DNA of 64,000 bases from DASUBV01 sp963725175 (GCA_963725175.1 CAVRXH010000006.1:3286001-3350000); one strand, 5' to 3'. Positions 34,524 to 44,038 are shown, counted from the stretch's first letter. Notes: generated from the sequence alone by a model not told the origin. A program made the numbers and translations.

Positions 34524-35428
34524 AGGCGGGCCTCCTGCCGGTCGTCGCGGTAATAGCGCAGGAACAGCTCGTCGAGATCGGCCGGCCGCGCGGTCACGTC
34601 AACCGCGCCGAGGTCGGCTGCCACCCGCAGCACCGGCGCGAGCGGCCCGGACACCGACATGGCCACGCTGCGGGCTTGCGCGTCGGTGACCTCGATCCCG
34701 TCGATGCCGGTGAACCTCGCCGTGTCCACGTCGCCGTCGAAGCGGAACACGATGGTGCGCGGAGCGGTGCGGCGAAGCCCTTCGATCGTGTCGGTCACGA
34801 CGATGCGCCCGTCGCGGATAATCGCGACATGGTCGACTAGCCGCTGCACCTCGTCCAGCTCGTGCGAGGAGAGGAAGACCGTGCGCCCGTCGGCGGTTGT
34901 CTCGCGGACGAGGCGGGCGAACTCATCCTGCAGCAGCGGATCGAGACCAGAGGTCGGCTCGTCAAGGATCAGCAGTTCTGGCCGGTGCATGAACGCGAGG
35001 ACGAGGCCGATTTTCTGCCGGTTGCCCTTTGACAGGGTGCGTACCGGCCGATCGAGCTCGACGGCGAAACGCTTGACCAGCTCATCGCGCAGCGCGTGGT
35101 CGACCGTCCCGCGAACGCGGGCGAACGCCGCCAGGTGCTGGGCGCCAGTGAGACGCTGGTGCAGCGCCAGCTCGCCCGGCAGGTAGCCCACGCGGCGGTG
35201 CAGCGCGACAGCGTCGCGCTTTGGATCGAGGCCGAGGACGGACATGGCGCCGGAATCGGCGCGGTACATGCCGAGCATCAGGCGGATCGTCGTTGACTTG
35301 CCCGCACCGTTGGGCCCGAGGAAGCCGAACACTTCCCCCGGCTGCACCTCGAAGCTCACGTCGGCCACCCCGCGCCGCGACCCGAACCGGCGGGTCAGGG
35401 CGTCGACGGTGACGACAGCGCTTGTCAT
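34520..35428 (-). CDS. ABC transporter ATP-binding protein
   Basis: The 302-residue product has Walker A GPNGAGKS, a signature-like TLSKGNRQK, Walker B LLILDEPTSGLDP and an H-loop in FLSSHELDE. It is of the DrrA/CcmA type, with a C-terminal extension of about 90 residues common in drug exporters. It overlaps both the TetR gene before it and the permease after it by 4 bases, so all three form one operon. Confidence 0.9.
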   Translation of the reverse strand: MTSAVVTVDALTRRFGSRRGVADVSFEVQPGEVFGFLGPNGAGKSTTIRLMLGMYRADSGAMSVLGLDPKRDAVALHRRVGYLPGELALHQRLTGAQHLAAFARVRGTVDHALRDELVKRFAVELDRPVRTLSKGNRQKIGLVLAFMHRPELLILDEPTSGLDPLLQDEFARLVRETTADGRTVFLSSHELDEVQRLVDHVAIIRDGRIVVTDTIEGLRRTAPRTIVFRFDGDVDTARFTGIDGIEVTDAQARSVAMSVSGPLAPVLRVAADLGAVDVTARPADLDELFLRYYRDDRQEARL

Positions 35429-36042
35429 GATTCCTCCTTCCCGGGGGCGGTCAGCACCCCGTGCGTGTATGCGTCAAGGACGGTTTCGCTCCAGCGGTTC
35501 ATGCCGGCGGCCGTCAGCGGGTCGGTGCCCAGAATTCCGGCGATCTGCTCGCGCAGGATGAGCATGGCCAGGTCGTTCACGAGCAGAAAGACCAGGCGGG
35601 CCGTCTCGTCGGTGGTCGGGCGCATGATCCCGGCCCGGCCCAGGACCGCCATCGCGCCGGCCAGCCCGTCGTAGAGGCGGCGGAACAGCGCGTTAGCCGG
35701 CGCGCCGCCGTCGACCAGCAGGCGCCGCAGATAGGCCGGCAACGCTGGCTCGCTGGCGAACCGTGCCGCGATGACCCCGGCGACGGACGCGGGGCTCATC
35801 TGGCCCCCGAGGGGATCCATGGCCTCGGTGAGCAGTTCCGCCAGGGCCGTCGAGACACGATCGTCCACCGCGGCCTTCAGCCCGTCCTTGGTGCGGTAGT
35901 GATGAATGACCAGCGATGGGGACACCCCGGCTTCCGCCGCTATGTCGCGCACGGTCACGCCCGGCACGCCCCGATCAGCGAACAAGCGCATCGCCGCCTC
36001 GCGGATCTGGGCAGCCGCAGTGAGGTCCCGGCTTGAACGCAT
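35425..36042 (-). CDS. TetR-family regulator of the ABC exporter operon
   Basis: The 205-residue product has a TetR helix-turn-helix (REAAMRLFADRGVPGVTVRD, then AAEAGVSPSLVIHHYRTKDG). It heads the ABC operon and likely represses it until an exported compound binds. ATG 36042 is preferred over 36060 because AATTAT lies 6 bases upstream and the operator-like palindrome 36054-36067 would otherwise be inside the gene. Confidence 0.85.
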   Translation of the reverse strand: MRSSRDLTAAAQIREAAMRLFADRGVPGVTVRDIAAEAGVSPSLVIHHYRTKDGLKAAVDDRVSTALAELLTEAMDPLGGQMSPASVAGVIAARFASEPALPAYLRRLLVDGGAPANALFRRLYDGLAGAMAVLGRAGIMRPTTDETARLVFLLVNDLAMLILREQIAGILGTDPLTAAGMNRWSETVLDAYTHGVLTAPGKEES

Positions 36043-36053
36043 GTGCTGATAAT

Positions 36054-36067
36054 TGCACAAATGTGCA
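36054..36067. promoter_or_regulatory. Operator candidate TGCACA-AA-TGTGCA
   Basis: A perfect 6+6 palindrome with a 2-base centre, 12-25 bases upstream of the TetR start. It overlaps the likely promoter of the TetR-ABC operon, so it is a good self-repression site. Confidence 0.6.
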
Positions 36068-36306
36068 GCGACGTCTGGCGCGGCTGGCCATTACGCCCCT
36101 TCGGGCGAGCCCGCTGCCTATCCCGACGAGACCGGGACCGGAGCGCCGGTGACCGCCGAGCCGCCGACCGAGGCACTAGCCCCCGCGGCCGCGGGCCATG
36201 ACCCAGGCCGGCACGAGGGCGAGGGCTAAGCTCGTCAGCGGTGCCCCGGGAAGCCTGGTCGGGACTGTGCAAACTTGCCCGGTCTGTGCCTAGGGGGATT
36301 ACCTGC

Positions 36307-37776
36307 GTGACTGACACCTCGTTCGCCCTGCTGGTCTTGCTGACCGCCGCCGTGGGACTGGTCGCGGTGCTGTCCAACCGCGTGACCGAGCGCCTCAAGA
36401 TCCCCTCGCCCGCGCTCGTCCTGGTCGGCGCGGCCATCGCCGTCCAGGTCATCCCGGCCCTGCACGCGCCGCCCAGGCAGGCTGTGGACCGGGTGGTCAC
36501 CGTTGCCCTGATCTGCGTCCTTTTCGCGGGTGGCATGCACATCGGCTGGTCTCGCTTCCGGTCCGCGGCTGCCCCGATCGGCGCGGCCGGCGTGCTCGGG
36601 ACGTTCCTGACGGTGGCCGCCACTGCCGTACTCCTGCACCTGGCGTTCGGCCTGGCCTGGTATATCGCGCTGCTGGCGGCCACCGCCGTGGCGCCGACGG
36701 ACCCGGCGGTCGTGTTCTCAGTGCTGGGGCAGCGGGAGATAGCCGGGCGCGCGGGAACCATCCTGGAAGGGGAGTCCGGAGCCAACGACCCGGTCGGCAT
36801 CGCCCTGATGACCAGCCTCATCGCCGCCGGCGGCCTCAGCGCCGCCGCATTCGCTCACGCCGGCGGCGAGTTCCTGCTGCAGATCATCGTGGGCGCGGCG
36901 GTCGGCGTGGCGGGCGGCCGGGCACTGCTGTGGTTTACCCGCCGGGTGCCACTGCCCGGCGAGGGACTGTACCCGCTGCGGACGCTGGTCTGCGCGCTGC
37001 TGCTGTTCAGCGTCGCCACCCTGGCTCACGGGTCGGGGTTCCTGGCGGTCTTCGCCGCGGGGATCGCGCTTGGCGACGAGCGCGCCCCCTACAAGCGGGA
37101 AATTGAGCACTTCCATGCCGCGCTCGCCAGCCTTGCCGAGATCGTCGCATTCGTCGTCCTCGGCCTCACCATCAACCTTGCCGTGATCGCCCGCGCCAAC
37201 GTGTGGATCCCCGGATTGATCATCGGGGCGACGGTCGCGTTTGTTATCCGCCCGGCCCTAGTCGGGCTGTGCCTCATCCCCGCGCGGCTGAGAGGCAACG
37301 AGCGCAACTTCGTCCTGTTCGCTGGGCTCAAGGGGGCGGTGCCGATCCTGCTCGGCAGCTTCCTGCTGGCAGCGCACATCCCGGATGCCGAGCGCCTCTA
37401 CAACATCGTCGCGGTCGTGGTGGTGTTCTCGGTCATCGTTCAGGGCAGCCTGATGCCGGCGGCTGCCCGGCTGCTGCGCGTGCAGATGCACACGGTCGAG
37501 CCAGAGCCATGGGCACTCGGCGTACGGCTGAGGGACGAGCCAAGCGGCGTGCATCGCCTGACCATCCAGGCAGGCTCGCCCGCCGACGGCGCCACGATCG
37601 GCGACCTCGCCGACCTTCCCGGCGATGCCTGGGTCAGTTTCGTCGTCCGCGACGGCCAGCTCGTGCCCATCAAAGAGGACACCGTGCTCCGGCCGGGTGA
37701 CGAGGTCCTGGTCCTGGCCGAGCCTGGCCTGCGCGGCAGGCTGATCAGGTCCTTCGAGGAACGCGCGCGACACTGA
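36307..37776 (+). CDS. CPA1 cation/proton antiporter with TrkA-C-like domain
   Basis: The product has 489 residues. Residues about 5-400 are a 12-13 helix Na+(K+)/H+ exchanger core with PTDPAVVFSVLG and GESGANDPVGIALM, the family's ion-binding motifs. The C-terminal 90 residues look like a regulatory RCK_C/TrkA-C domain (VHRLTIQAGSPADGATIGDL, then TVLRPGDEVLVLAE), which often senses cyclic di-AMP. It should exchange monovalent cations for protons at the cell membrane. AGGGGG lies about 10 bases before GTG 36307, chosen over GTG 36241. Confidence 0.88.
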   Translation: MTDTSFALLVLLTAAVGLVAVLSNRVTERLKIPSPALVLVGAAIAVQVIPALHAPPRQAVDRVVTVALICVLFAGGMHIGWSRFRSAAAPIGAAGVLGTFLTVAATAVLLHLAFGLAWYIALLAATAVAPTDPAVVFSVLGQREIAGRAGTILEGESGANDPVGIALMTSLIAAGGLSAAAFAHAGGEFLLQIIVGAAVGVAGGRALLWFTRRVPLPGEGLYPLRTLVCALLLFSVATLAHGSGFLAVFAAGIALGDERAPYKREIEHFHAALASLAEIVAFVVLGLTINLAVIARANVWIPGLIIGATVAFVIRPALVGLCLIPARLRGNERNFVLFAGLKGAVPILLGSFLLAAHIPDAERLYNIVAVVVVFSVIVQGSLMPAAARLLRVQMHTVEPEPWALGVRLRDEPSGVHRLTIQAGSPADGATIGDLADLPGDAWVSFVVRDGQLVPIKEDTVLRPGDEVLVLAEPGLRGRLIRSFEERARH

Positions 37777-37909
37777 CGCCCAGGGGCACCCGCAGCATGA
37801 GTGGCCGCCGGCCGCCCGCCGGCCGCCCGGGGAATTAGTTGCACTGGCTGATAGAGTCACAGTGAACTGATTGCAGTGTGCATGTAATTCCGAGTACCTG
37901 GAGCGTGAT

Positions 37910-38419
37910 GTGACCGGGCAGGTGGTCGACGAGGCGGCGGTGGACGCGGTGCTCACCGCGAGCCGGACGCTTGTCGCGGTGGCGACTCAGTCGCTAGGCG
38001 CCGCGGCGGAGGAGTCCACGCTCGCCCAGTACCGGACGCTGGTGGTGCTGGCGTCGCGAGGACCGCAGCGGATGACGGACCTAGCCGCCGCGCTGGGGGT
38101 GACGTCATCCACCGCCGGGCGGATGTGCGACCGGCTGCTGCGCAAGCGCCTGATCCGCCGGCACCGGGACAGGTCGGACCGGCGGGCGGTGCAGGTCTCG
38201 GTCACCGAGGCAGGCCGCGTGGTCGTGGACCAGGCCACCGGCCGACGGCGCGCACTGATCGGGGAGATCCTGGTGCGGCTGCCCGCCGGCCAGCAGGCCG
38301 ACATCGCCGCGGCGCTGACCGTTTTCGCCGCGGCGGCCGGCGAGGTGCCGGACAGCCAGTGGCCGACTCCGTTGCCGGACGGCCAGCGGGACGCGGTGGC
38401 CGGGAAGGTGACCGCGTGA
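37910..38419 (+). CDS. MarR-family transcriptional regulator
   Basis: The 169-residue product has a MarR winged helix (AQYRTLVVLASRGPQRMTDL, then ALGVTSSTAGRMCDRLLRKR with the wing RRHRDRSDRRAV). GGAG lies 7 bases before GTG 37910. TTGCACTG (37839) and TTGCAGTG (37871) are near-identical direct repeats upstream and could be its operator. The stop overlaps the ClC start as GTGA, so it probably controls the transporter. Confidence 0.85.
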   Translation: MTGQVVDEAAVDAVLTASRTLVAVATQSLGAAAEESTLAQYRTLVVLASRGPQRMTDLAAALGVTSSTAGRMCDRLLRKRLIRRHRDRSDRRAVQVSVTEAGRVVVDQATGRRRALIGEILVRLPAGQQADIAAALTVFAAAAGEVPDSQWPTPLPDGQRDAVAGKVTA

Positions 38420-40470
38420 CCGCGGCATCCTCGTCCGCCGGCCAGGCCGCTTCCGCTGGCCGGGCTGGCCGCTCGGAAGTCGGCCGGAAAGCGCGGGCTG
38501 GCGGCTGGCTGCGCGGCACGCGGGGCGGCCTGTTCGTCATCGCGGTCGTGGTCGGCGCCGGGTCCGGCCTGGGCGCGGTGGCGTTCCGGTACCTGATCTA
38601 CTTCGTCACCTGGCTGTTCACCGGCCAGGATCAGTTCGGCCAGGCGGGTCACGTGGGCAGCGCGCACCTTCCGTGGCTCGGCCTGGGCTTCTTCGTGGTC
38701 GCGCCCGTGCTCGGCGGCCTGGTCTACGGCCCGCTGATCTACCGGTACGCGCGGGAAGCACGCGGCCACGGCGTCCCCGAGGTGATGGTGGCCGTCGCGG
38801 AAAACGGCGGGCGGATACGCCCGCAGGTCAGCGTCGTCAAGGCGCTCGCCTCCGCGCTGTGCATCGGGGCCGGCGGGTCGGTCGGCCGCGAGGGACCCAT
38901 CGTGCAGGTCGGCTCGGCGCTCGCGTCCGCCTTCGGGCAGTGGGTGCGGATGCCGGAGAACCGGATGCGGATCCTGGTCGCCTGCGGCGCCGGCGGCGGT
39001 ATCGCCGCCACCTTCAATGCCCCGATCACCGGCGTGTTCTTCGGCGTCGAGATCATCCTGCGGGAGTTCTCCGTGGACGCCCTGTTCACCGTGATGCTCT
39101 CGGCCATGATCGCCGACGCGGTGGCCATCCCGTTCCTGGGCAGCAAGCCGTTCCTGTCCGGGTTCCCGCCGGGGATCGCGCTGGCTCACCCCCGCGACTA
39201 CCTGCTGGTGGCCGTGCTCGCGGTCGTCGCGGGCCTGGTCGGGCTGGCCTTCAAGAGCGCTGTATACGGGATGGAAGACCTGTGGGACCGGGCCTGGAAG
39301 AACCGCCCCGAGTGGGCCAGGCCGGCGATCGGCGGGCTGGCCCTCGGCGTGCTGCTGCTCGCGCTGCCGCAGATGTACGGGGTGGGCTACCCGGTGATGG
39401 ACAAGGCCATCGCCGGCAACTACGTGCTGTGGTTCCTGCTGGTACTGGCGGCCGGAAAGATCCTGGCCTGCAGCCTGACCCTGGGCATCGGCGGGTCCGG
39501 CGGCGTGTTCGCCCCGTCCCTGTTCGTCGGCGTCACGTCGGGCATGGCCTTCGGCGAGATCGCCGTCCACGTCCTCGGCCCGGCGGCGGGCTCGCCCGCG
39601 CTGTACGCCGTGGTCGCCATGGGCGCGGTGTTCACCTCCGCCGCCCGCGCCCCGCTGACCTCGGTCGCCAGCGTTATCGAGATGACTGGCGACTACACCC
39701 TGACCCTGCCGGTCATGCTCGCCGTCGCCATCGCCACCGCCACCTCGCGGGCACTGAGCTACGGCACGATCTACACCACCAAGCTGCTGCGCCGCGGCCA
39801 GGACATCGACCGCGCCGCGCCTTGGCGGGCCTTCGGCGATCTCACTGCCGCCGACGTCATGCGCCCGCTGCCAGTGCCGGTCACGGTGCCGGACGGCCAC
39901 CCGCATGACGGTGCGGCCACCCCGACGGCGCCGCTGCCGGGCCAGGTCACCTACCAGGGCGACCCGCAGGTCATCTACGCGGGAGAATCACTCGCCCAGG
40001 CCCTGCGCCAGCTCCACGTATACGGCCGTGACGGCCTGCCTGTGCTGTCCGGCGACGGCGGCAAGGTGCGCGGCTGGATCACCAACGCCAGTGTGCTCCG
40101 CGCCGTCGCCACCGAGATCGGCGGCTCGCCCGCGCCTGACGGCCCGGCCGCCGGGCTGGCGGACTCGCTGCCGGCGGCACCCACGCCGCTGCCCGGCTAC
40201 CAGGTCGTCGAGCTGACAGTCGAGGCGGGCTCCCCCGCCCTGGGCCGACCGCTGGGCAGCGTGAACTGGCCATCCGGCAGCATTCCGGTCTCCGTGCTGC
40301 GCCACCGCCGCCTGCGAGATCCCGGGCCGGACCTGGAACTGGCCGCCGGCGATCGCGTCAGCATCCTCGTCCCGGACCCGGCGCTGTCCCGGGCACCCCA
40401 TCAGGCCGGTCCTGCAGAATCCGGTCCTGCAGAATCCGGCGCGGCAGAAGGCGCGCCTGCCCAGGCCTGA
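38416..40470 (+). CDS. ClC-type chloride channel/antiporter with CBS domains
   Basis: The product has 684 residues. The membrane core carries GSVGREGPIVQVG with the gating glutamate, GIAATFNAPITGVFFGVE with a glutamate at the proton-pathway position, and GGSGGVFAPSLFVG. That pattern fits a Cl-/H+ exchanger. Residues about 470-670 hold two CBS-like segments and a TrkA-C-like end (YQVVELTVEAGSPALGRPLG). It is translationally coupled to the MarR regulator and lies next to the cation antiporter, suggesting a pH or osmotic role. Confidence 0.88.
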   Translation: MTAASSSAGQAASAGRAGRSEVGRKARAGGWLRGTRGGLFVIAVVVGAGSGLGAVAFRYLIYFVTWLFTGQDQFGQAGHVGSAHLPWLGLGFFVVAPVLGGLVYGPLIYRYAREARGHGVPEVMVAVAENGGRIRPQVSVVKALASALCIGAGGSVGREGPIVQVGSALASAFGQWVRMPENRMRILVACGAGGGIAATFNAPITGVFFGVEIILREFSVDALFTVMLSAMIADAVAIPFLGSKPFLSGFPPGIALAHPRDYLLVAVLAVVAGLVGLAFKSAVYGMEDLWDRAWKNRPEWARPAIGGLALGVLLLALPQMYGVGYPVMDKAIAGNYVLWFLLVLAAGKILACSLTLGIGGSGGVFAPSLFVGVTSGMAFGEIAVHVLGPAAGSPALYAVVAMGAVFTSAARAPLTSVASVIEMTGDYTLTLPVMLAVAIATATSRALSYGTIYTTKLLRRGQDIDRAAPWRAFGDLTAADVMRPLPVPVTVPDGHPHDGAATPTAPLPGQVTYQGDPQVIYAGESLAQALRQLHVYGRDGLPVLSGDGGKVRGWITNASVLRAVATEIGGSPAPDGPAAGLADSLPAAPTPLPGYQVVELTVEAGSPALGRPLGSVNWPSGSIPVSVLRHRRLRDPGPDLELAAGDRVSILVPDPALSRAPHQAGPAESGPAESGAAEGAPAQA

Positions 40471-40532
40471 CCGTGACCGAACGCGCGGCGGCGAGAAAGT
40501 CAAGAGCTTCCGGCTGCGGCCTCGACGGCGCA

Positions 40533-40559
40533 ATGGACTTACCAATACATTTTGTCCAT
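40533..40559. promoter_or_regulatory. Promoter and inverted repeat at a leaderless start
   Basis: ATGGAC (40533-40538) and GTCCAT (40554-40559) form an inverted repeat with a 15-base spacer. Inside it TACATT (40546-40551) ends 6 bases before ATG 40558, and TCGACG at 40522-40527 is a -35-like box at 18 bases. The repeat therefore covers both promoter and start codon. Confidence 0.5.
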
Positions 40560-42486
40560 GGCGAGTGTCGCCGACGGGGGCTCGGCTACGCACGGGCTGG
40601 AGCGGGCCAGCAGCCTGCCCGGCGAACTCAGGGCCTGCCTGGTGGACGGCGAGTACGCGCTGGCCGAGGCCGGTGACCTGCGGGCGAGCCGGGAGAGCTT
40701 CGACCGCGCCTACGAGCTGGCCGAACTGGCGGGCGACCCGGAGGCGATGGCCCTAGCCGTGCTGGGCCTGGCCGGCCTGTGGGTCAGCGAGCGCCGCACG
40801 GTCACCGGGGCGGCGATGCTGGAAACGCGCCTGGCACACGTGCTATCGCTGCTGGGCGCGAAGTCGTCGCTCGCGCTGCGCATCCGGACCCGGCTGGCGG
40901 CCGAGGCCGATTACCGGCAAGGGACGCACGCGAGGATCCTGGCGGCGCTGGCCGAGGCCAGGGTGGCCGAGGACCCGGTGGCGCTGGCGGAGGCGCTGAG
41001 CCTGGCCCACCACTGCCTGCTCGGGCCGGGCGAGATGGCCCTGCGCCACGAGCTGGCCAGCGAGCTGACCCGGGCGAGCTTCCGCACCGTGCGGCGCAGC
41101 GACCGGCTGATGGGGCTGCTGTGGCAGACGGCGGACGCCTACGCCGCCGGGGACCTGCATGCCGGGCGGCTGCTGGGCGAGCTGCGCGGCGACCTGAGGG
41201 AGCGGGGTCACGCCGCGGTCGGGTTCGTGGTCAGCGCCATCGACGTGATGCTGGCCATCCGCGCGGGCCGGCTAGACGAGGCCGAGTCGCTGTCGGCGGT
41301 CTGCGCGGCCGGCGGCGCGGCGGCCGGCGATATCGACGCTGAATGGTGGCCGGGGTCCCAGCTGGTCACGATCCGCTGGTACCAGGGGCGGCTCCCCGAG
41401 CTGCTGCCGATGCTGCAGGACCGGGCGGACTCCTCCGCGCTCAGCGCGGTGGACAACTCCACCTTCGCAGCGCTGGCCGTGGCGGCGGCGCAGGCTGGCG
41501 ACCGGTCCGTGGCGGCCAGCTACCTGGCCGCGCTGGTGGCTCAGGACCTGAGCACGATGCCACGCGGCAGCAGCTGGCTGGTGACGATGAACGGTGTCGC
41601 GGAGGCGGCTTACCTGCTCGGCGAGCCTGAGGCCGCGAGCCAGGCGTACGAGCTGCTGCGGCCGTACGCGGACCTGCCCATGGTGGGCGGGCTCGGGGTC
41701 ACCTGCTTCGGATCCACCCACCAGGCCCTGGGCATCGCCGCATTGACGACCGGGCGGCTAGCCGAAGCGGTCGAGCACCTGACGGCCGCGGTGCGGCACA
41801 ACCTCGCGCTGGCACACCGGCCCGCGCTGGTCTTCACCCGGCAGCGGCTCGGCCGGGCACGGCAGCTGCGCGGGCAACCGGGCGATGGGGAACCAGCGCG
41901 CTGGGAGCTGCAGGCGGCGCGGGCTGAGGCCACGGCCCTGGGCATCGCGCTGCCCGATAACGGGGGCAGAGCCGGCGTGGCCGCCGCTACCTGCGAACGA
42001 GTTGGCCGCGGCTGGCGGGTCGGTCTCGGCGGCCGTAGTGCCGTGGTCGAGGACAGCATCGGGCTGCTGCACCTGGCGGTGCTGATCGCCAATCCGCGTC
42101 AGGAGATCCCGGCGGCCGACCTCACGGCAGGAGTCGCCTCGGTGACCGGCGGAACGGGGCAGCCCGTGCTGGATGCCGAGGCGGTCGGCGGGTACCGCGA
42201 TCGGCTCCGCCGCCTGGAGGCCAAGCTCGGCGAGCTGGCGCCGGGCAGCGACGCCGACCGTTCCGCCACGGCGGAACGGGACTGGCTGATCGGGCAGCTG
42301 GCCAGCGCGGCCGGGCTCGGCGGCCGCTCGCGCTCGTTTTCGGATGAAAGCGAGCGGGCCAGGGTCGCGGTGGGCAAGGCCATCCGGCGCGCTCTGATCC
42401 GGATCACGGCCGCCGACGCCGTCATCGGCGAGCATCTGCGGCGATCGGTCCGTACGGGGACGCGCTGCTCATACTGGCCGGGGTGA
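40558..42486 (+). CDS. TPR protein, regulator-like
   Basis: The 642-residue product is almost entirely helical repeats of TPR type (AGDLRASRESFDRAYELAEL, LGEPEAASQAYELLRPYADL). The C-terminal 180 residues (GRGWRVGLGGRSAVVEDSIG, GLLHLAVLIANPRQEIPAAD) resemble the tail of large actinomycete ATPase/TPR regulators of the AfsR/LuxR type. The ATPase and DNA-binding domains of those proteins are absent here. It starts leaderless at ATG 40558. It may be a stand-alone sensor scaffold; function is unknown. Confidence 0.65.
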   Translation: MASVADGGSATHGLERASSLPGELRACLVDGEYALAEAGDLRASRESFDRAYELAELAGDPEAMALAVLGLAGLWVSERRTVTGAAMLETRLAHVLSLLGAKSSLALRIRTRLAAEADYRQGTHARILAALAEARVAEDPVALAEALSLAHHCLLGPGEMALRHELASELTRASFRTVRRSDRLMGLLWQTADAYAAGDLHAGRLLGELRGDLRERGHAAVGFVVSAIDVMLAIRAGRLDEAESLSAVCAAGGAAAGDIDAEWWPGSQLVTIRWYQGRLPELLPMLQDRADSSALSAVDNSTFAALAVAAAQAGDRSVAASYLAALVAQDLSTMPRGSSWLVTMNGVAEAAYLLGEPEAASQAYELLRPYADLPMVGGLGVTCFGSTHQALGIAALTTGRLAEAVEHLTAAVRHNLALAHRPALVFTRQRLGRARQLRGQPGDGEPARWELQAARAEATALGIALPDNGGRAGVAAATCERVGRGWRVGLGGRSAVVEDSIGLLHLAVLIANPRQEIPAADLTAGVASVTGGTGQPVLDAEAVGGYRDRLRRLEAKLGELAPGSDADRSATAERDWLIGQLASAAGLGGRSRSFSDESERARVAVGKAIRRALIRITAADAVIGEHLRRSVRTGTRCSYWPG

Positions 42487-42544
42487 CCGGCCCGGCGCGT
42501 GGAACGGCATGGCACGGCATGGACCGCCTCGTCAGCGTAAGCCA

Positions 42545-42564
42545 GGTGACCAGATCTGGTCACC
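42545..42564. promoter_or_regulatory. Perfect 20-bp palindrome (operator candidate)
   Basis: GGTGACCAGATCTGGTCACC reads the same on both strands and ends 20 bases before ATG 42585, just ahead of the ribosome-binding site GGGGGAG. A perfect 20-bp palindrome is very unlikely by chance. It probably binds a dimeric repressor; no regulator gene adjoins it. Confidence 0.7.
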
Positions 42565-42584
42565 GCGACGAGGGGGAGTCATCC

Positions 42585-42953
42585 ATGGCACTGCGCGACA
42601 CCATGCGTAGCTCAGCGGCACAGTACCTGCGGCCAGGCGAGCCGATCCAAGCGGTGATCGGCGCCCAGACCGCCAGCCAGTGGCTGGCCGGCCTGACGGG
42701 CATCTTCGTGTTCCTCGGCCTCAACCACTACCGGATTATCGCGGTCACCCCGGCCAGGATCGTCGTGCTGGACGCGGGCAAGGTCAGCATGAGCAAGGCC
42801 CGCGGCGTGGTCACGGAACTGCCGCGCTCGACCCAGCTGGGTCCCGCCGCGGGGCTCTGGCACCGTATCCCGGCCGGGGACGAGACGCTGCGGGTGCACC
42901 GCCGCTTCTTCAACGACATCCAGACCGCCGACAGCGTAACCGCGACCGCCTGA
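42585..42953 (+). CDS. PH-domain-like small protein
   Basis: The 122-residue product has a short helical start and then alternating strands (RIIAVTPARIVVLDAGKVSM, then GVVTELPRSTQLGP). This resembles bacterial PH-like proteins of actinomycetes that follow a YLRPGEPIQAV opening. It lies 14 bases before the secreted propeller gene, so the two are co-transcribed under the 20-bp palindrome. Cellular role unknown. Confidence 0.65.
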   Translation: MALRDTMRSSAAQYLRPGEPIQAVIGAQTASQWLAGLTGIFVFLGLNHYRIIAVTPARIVVLDAGKVSMSKARGVVTELPRSTQLGPAAGLWHRIPAGDETLRVHRRFFNDIQTADSVTATA

Positions 42954-42967
42954 GCTGGGGGAAGCAG

Positions 42968-44038
42968 ATGAACAGGACTGCGTACCGCCTTTCCCTCTCG
43001 CTGGCCGCCGCGATCGCCGCGGCCTCGGCCGGGCTGACGCCGGCGCTGGCCGCCACCGGGCCGTTGATGACGGTCAATCACGGCGCGGTGAACATCGCCG
43101 TGCCCGGCTCGCACCACTCGCTGCGCTTCTTCTGGGCCGAGAACGGGTCGAAGACGTGGCATGGCGAGACGGTGGCGGGCGCGGGGAGGACATTCTCAGC
43201 CGCGGCGATGACGGTCAACGGGAACAGCGTGAACATCGTGGCGGAGGGACCGCACCACTCACTGCGCTTCTACTGGGCGGTCAACGGCTCCCCCACCTGG
43301 CACCACGAGACCGTCGCCGGCAACGGGACAACCTACTCGGCCCCGACGATCACGGTTGACGGCAGCGACGTGAATATCGCGGCGGAGGGACCGCACCACT
43401 CACTGCGCTTCTACTGGGCGGTCAACGGGACCCCGACCTGGCACCACGAGACCGTCGCCGGCAACGGGACAACCTACTCGGCCCCGACGATCAACGCCGA
43501 CAGCGGCAACACCAACATTGCCGCCGAGGGTCCGGGGCATCGGCTCAAGTTCTACTGGGCGGTCGACGGGACCACCACCTGGCACGCCGAGACCGTCGCC
43601 AAGGCCAACTCGACCTACTCGGCCCCGGCCATGACGGTGAACGGGACCAGCGTGAACATCGCGGCCACCGGCAGCTCGCGGCGGCTGAAGTTCTACTGGG
43701 CGGTCAACGGGACGCCGACCTGGCATGCCGAGACAGTGGCAGGCGCCCAGACCACCTACTCGGCTCCGTCGATCGCGGTGAACGACGGCGCGGTCACCAT
43801 CGTCGCCACCGGCGCGAAGAGCCGGCTGAAGTTCTACTGGGCGGAGAACGGCTCCCCGACCTGGCATGCCGAGACGGTGGCGGGTGCCCGGACCACCTAC
43901 TCGGCTCCGGTCGTGACGGCCAACGGCAACTCGGCCAACATCAGCGCGGTCGGGGCAGGCGGTCGGCTGAAGTTCTACTGGGCCGTCAACGGCACGAAGA
44001 CCTGGCACCCGGAAACGGTCGCGAGGCCAGTGGCGTAA
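42968..44038 (+). CDS. Secreted seven-repeat beta-propeller-like protein
   Basis: The 356-residue product has a signal peptide (LSLSLAAAIAAASAGLTPAL, cleavage after ALA). Seven tandem 47-residue repeats follow with the core L-K/R-F-Y-W-A-V-N-G-x-x-T-W-H-x-E-T-V-A and then TYSAP. Seven such repeats predict a closed seven-bladed propeller similar to fungal-type and bacterial lectins. It probably binds sugar outside the cell; no catalytic residues stand out. Blades 2 and 3 are nearly identical at DNA level, so the array has expanded recently. Confidence 0.75.
   Translation: MNRTAYRLSLSLAAAIAAASAGLTPALAATGPLMTVNHGAVNIAVPGSHHSLRFFWAENGSKTWHGETVAGAGRTFSAAAMTVNGNSVNIVAEGPHHSLRFYWAVNGSPTWHHETVAGNGTTYSAPTITVDGSDVNIAAEGPHHSLRFYWAVNGTPTWHHETVAGNGTTYSAPTINADSGNTNIAAEGPGHRLKFYWAVDGTTTWHAETVAKANSTYSAPAMTVNGTSVNIAATGSSRRLKFYWAVNGTPTWHAETVAGAQTTYSAPSIAVNDGAVTIVATGAKSRLKFYWAENGSPTWHAETVAGARTTYSAPVVTANGNSANISAVGAGGRLKFYWAVNGTKTWHPETVARPVA

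Noticed and set aside
37987..39906. 639-codon minus-strand ORF opposite the ClC gene
   Set aside because: Histidine/arginine/glutamine-rich shadow of the ClC gene without any fold-like pattern.
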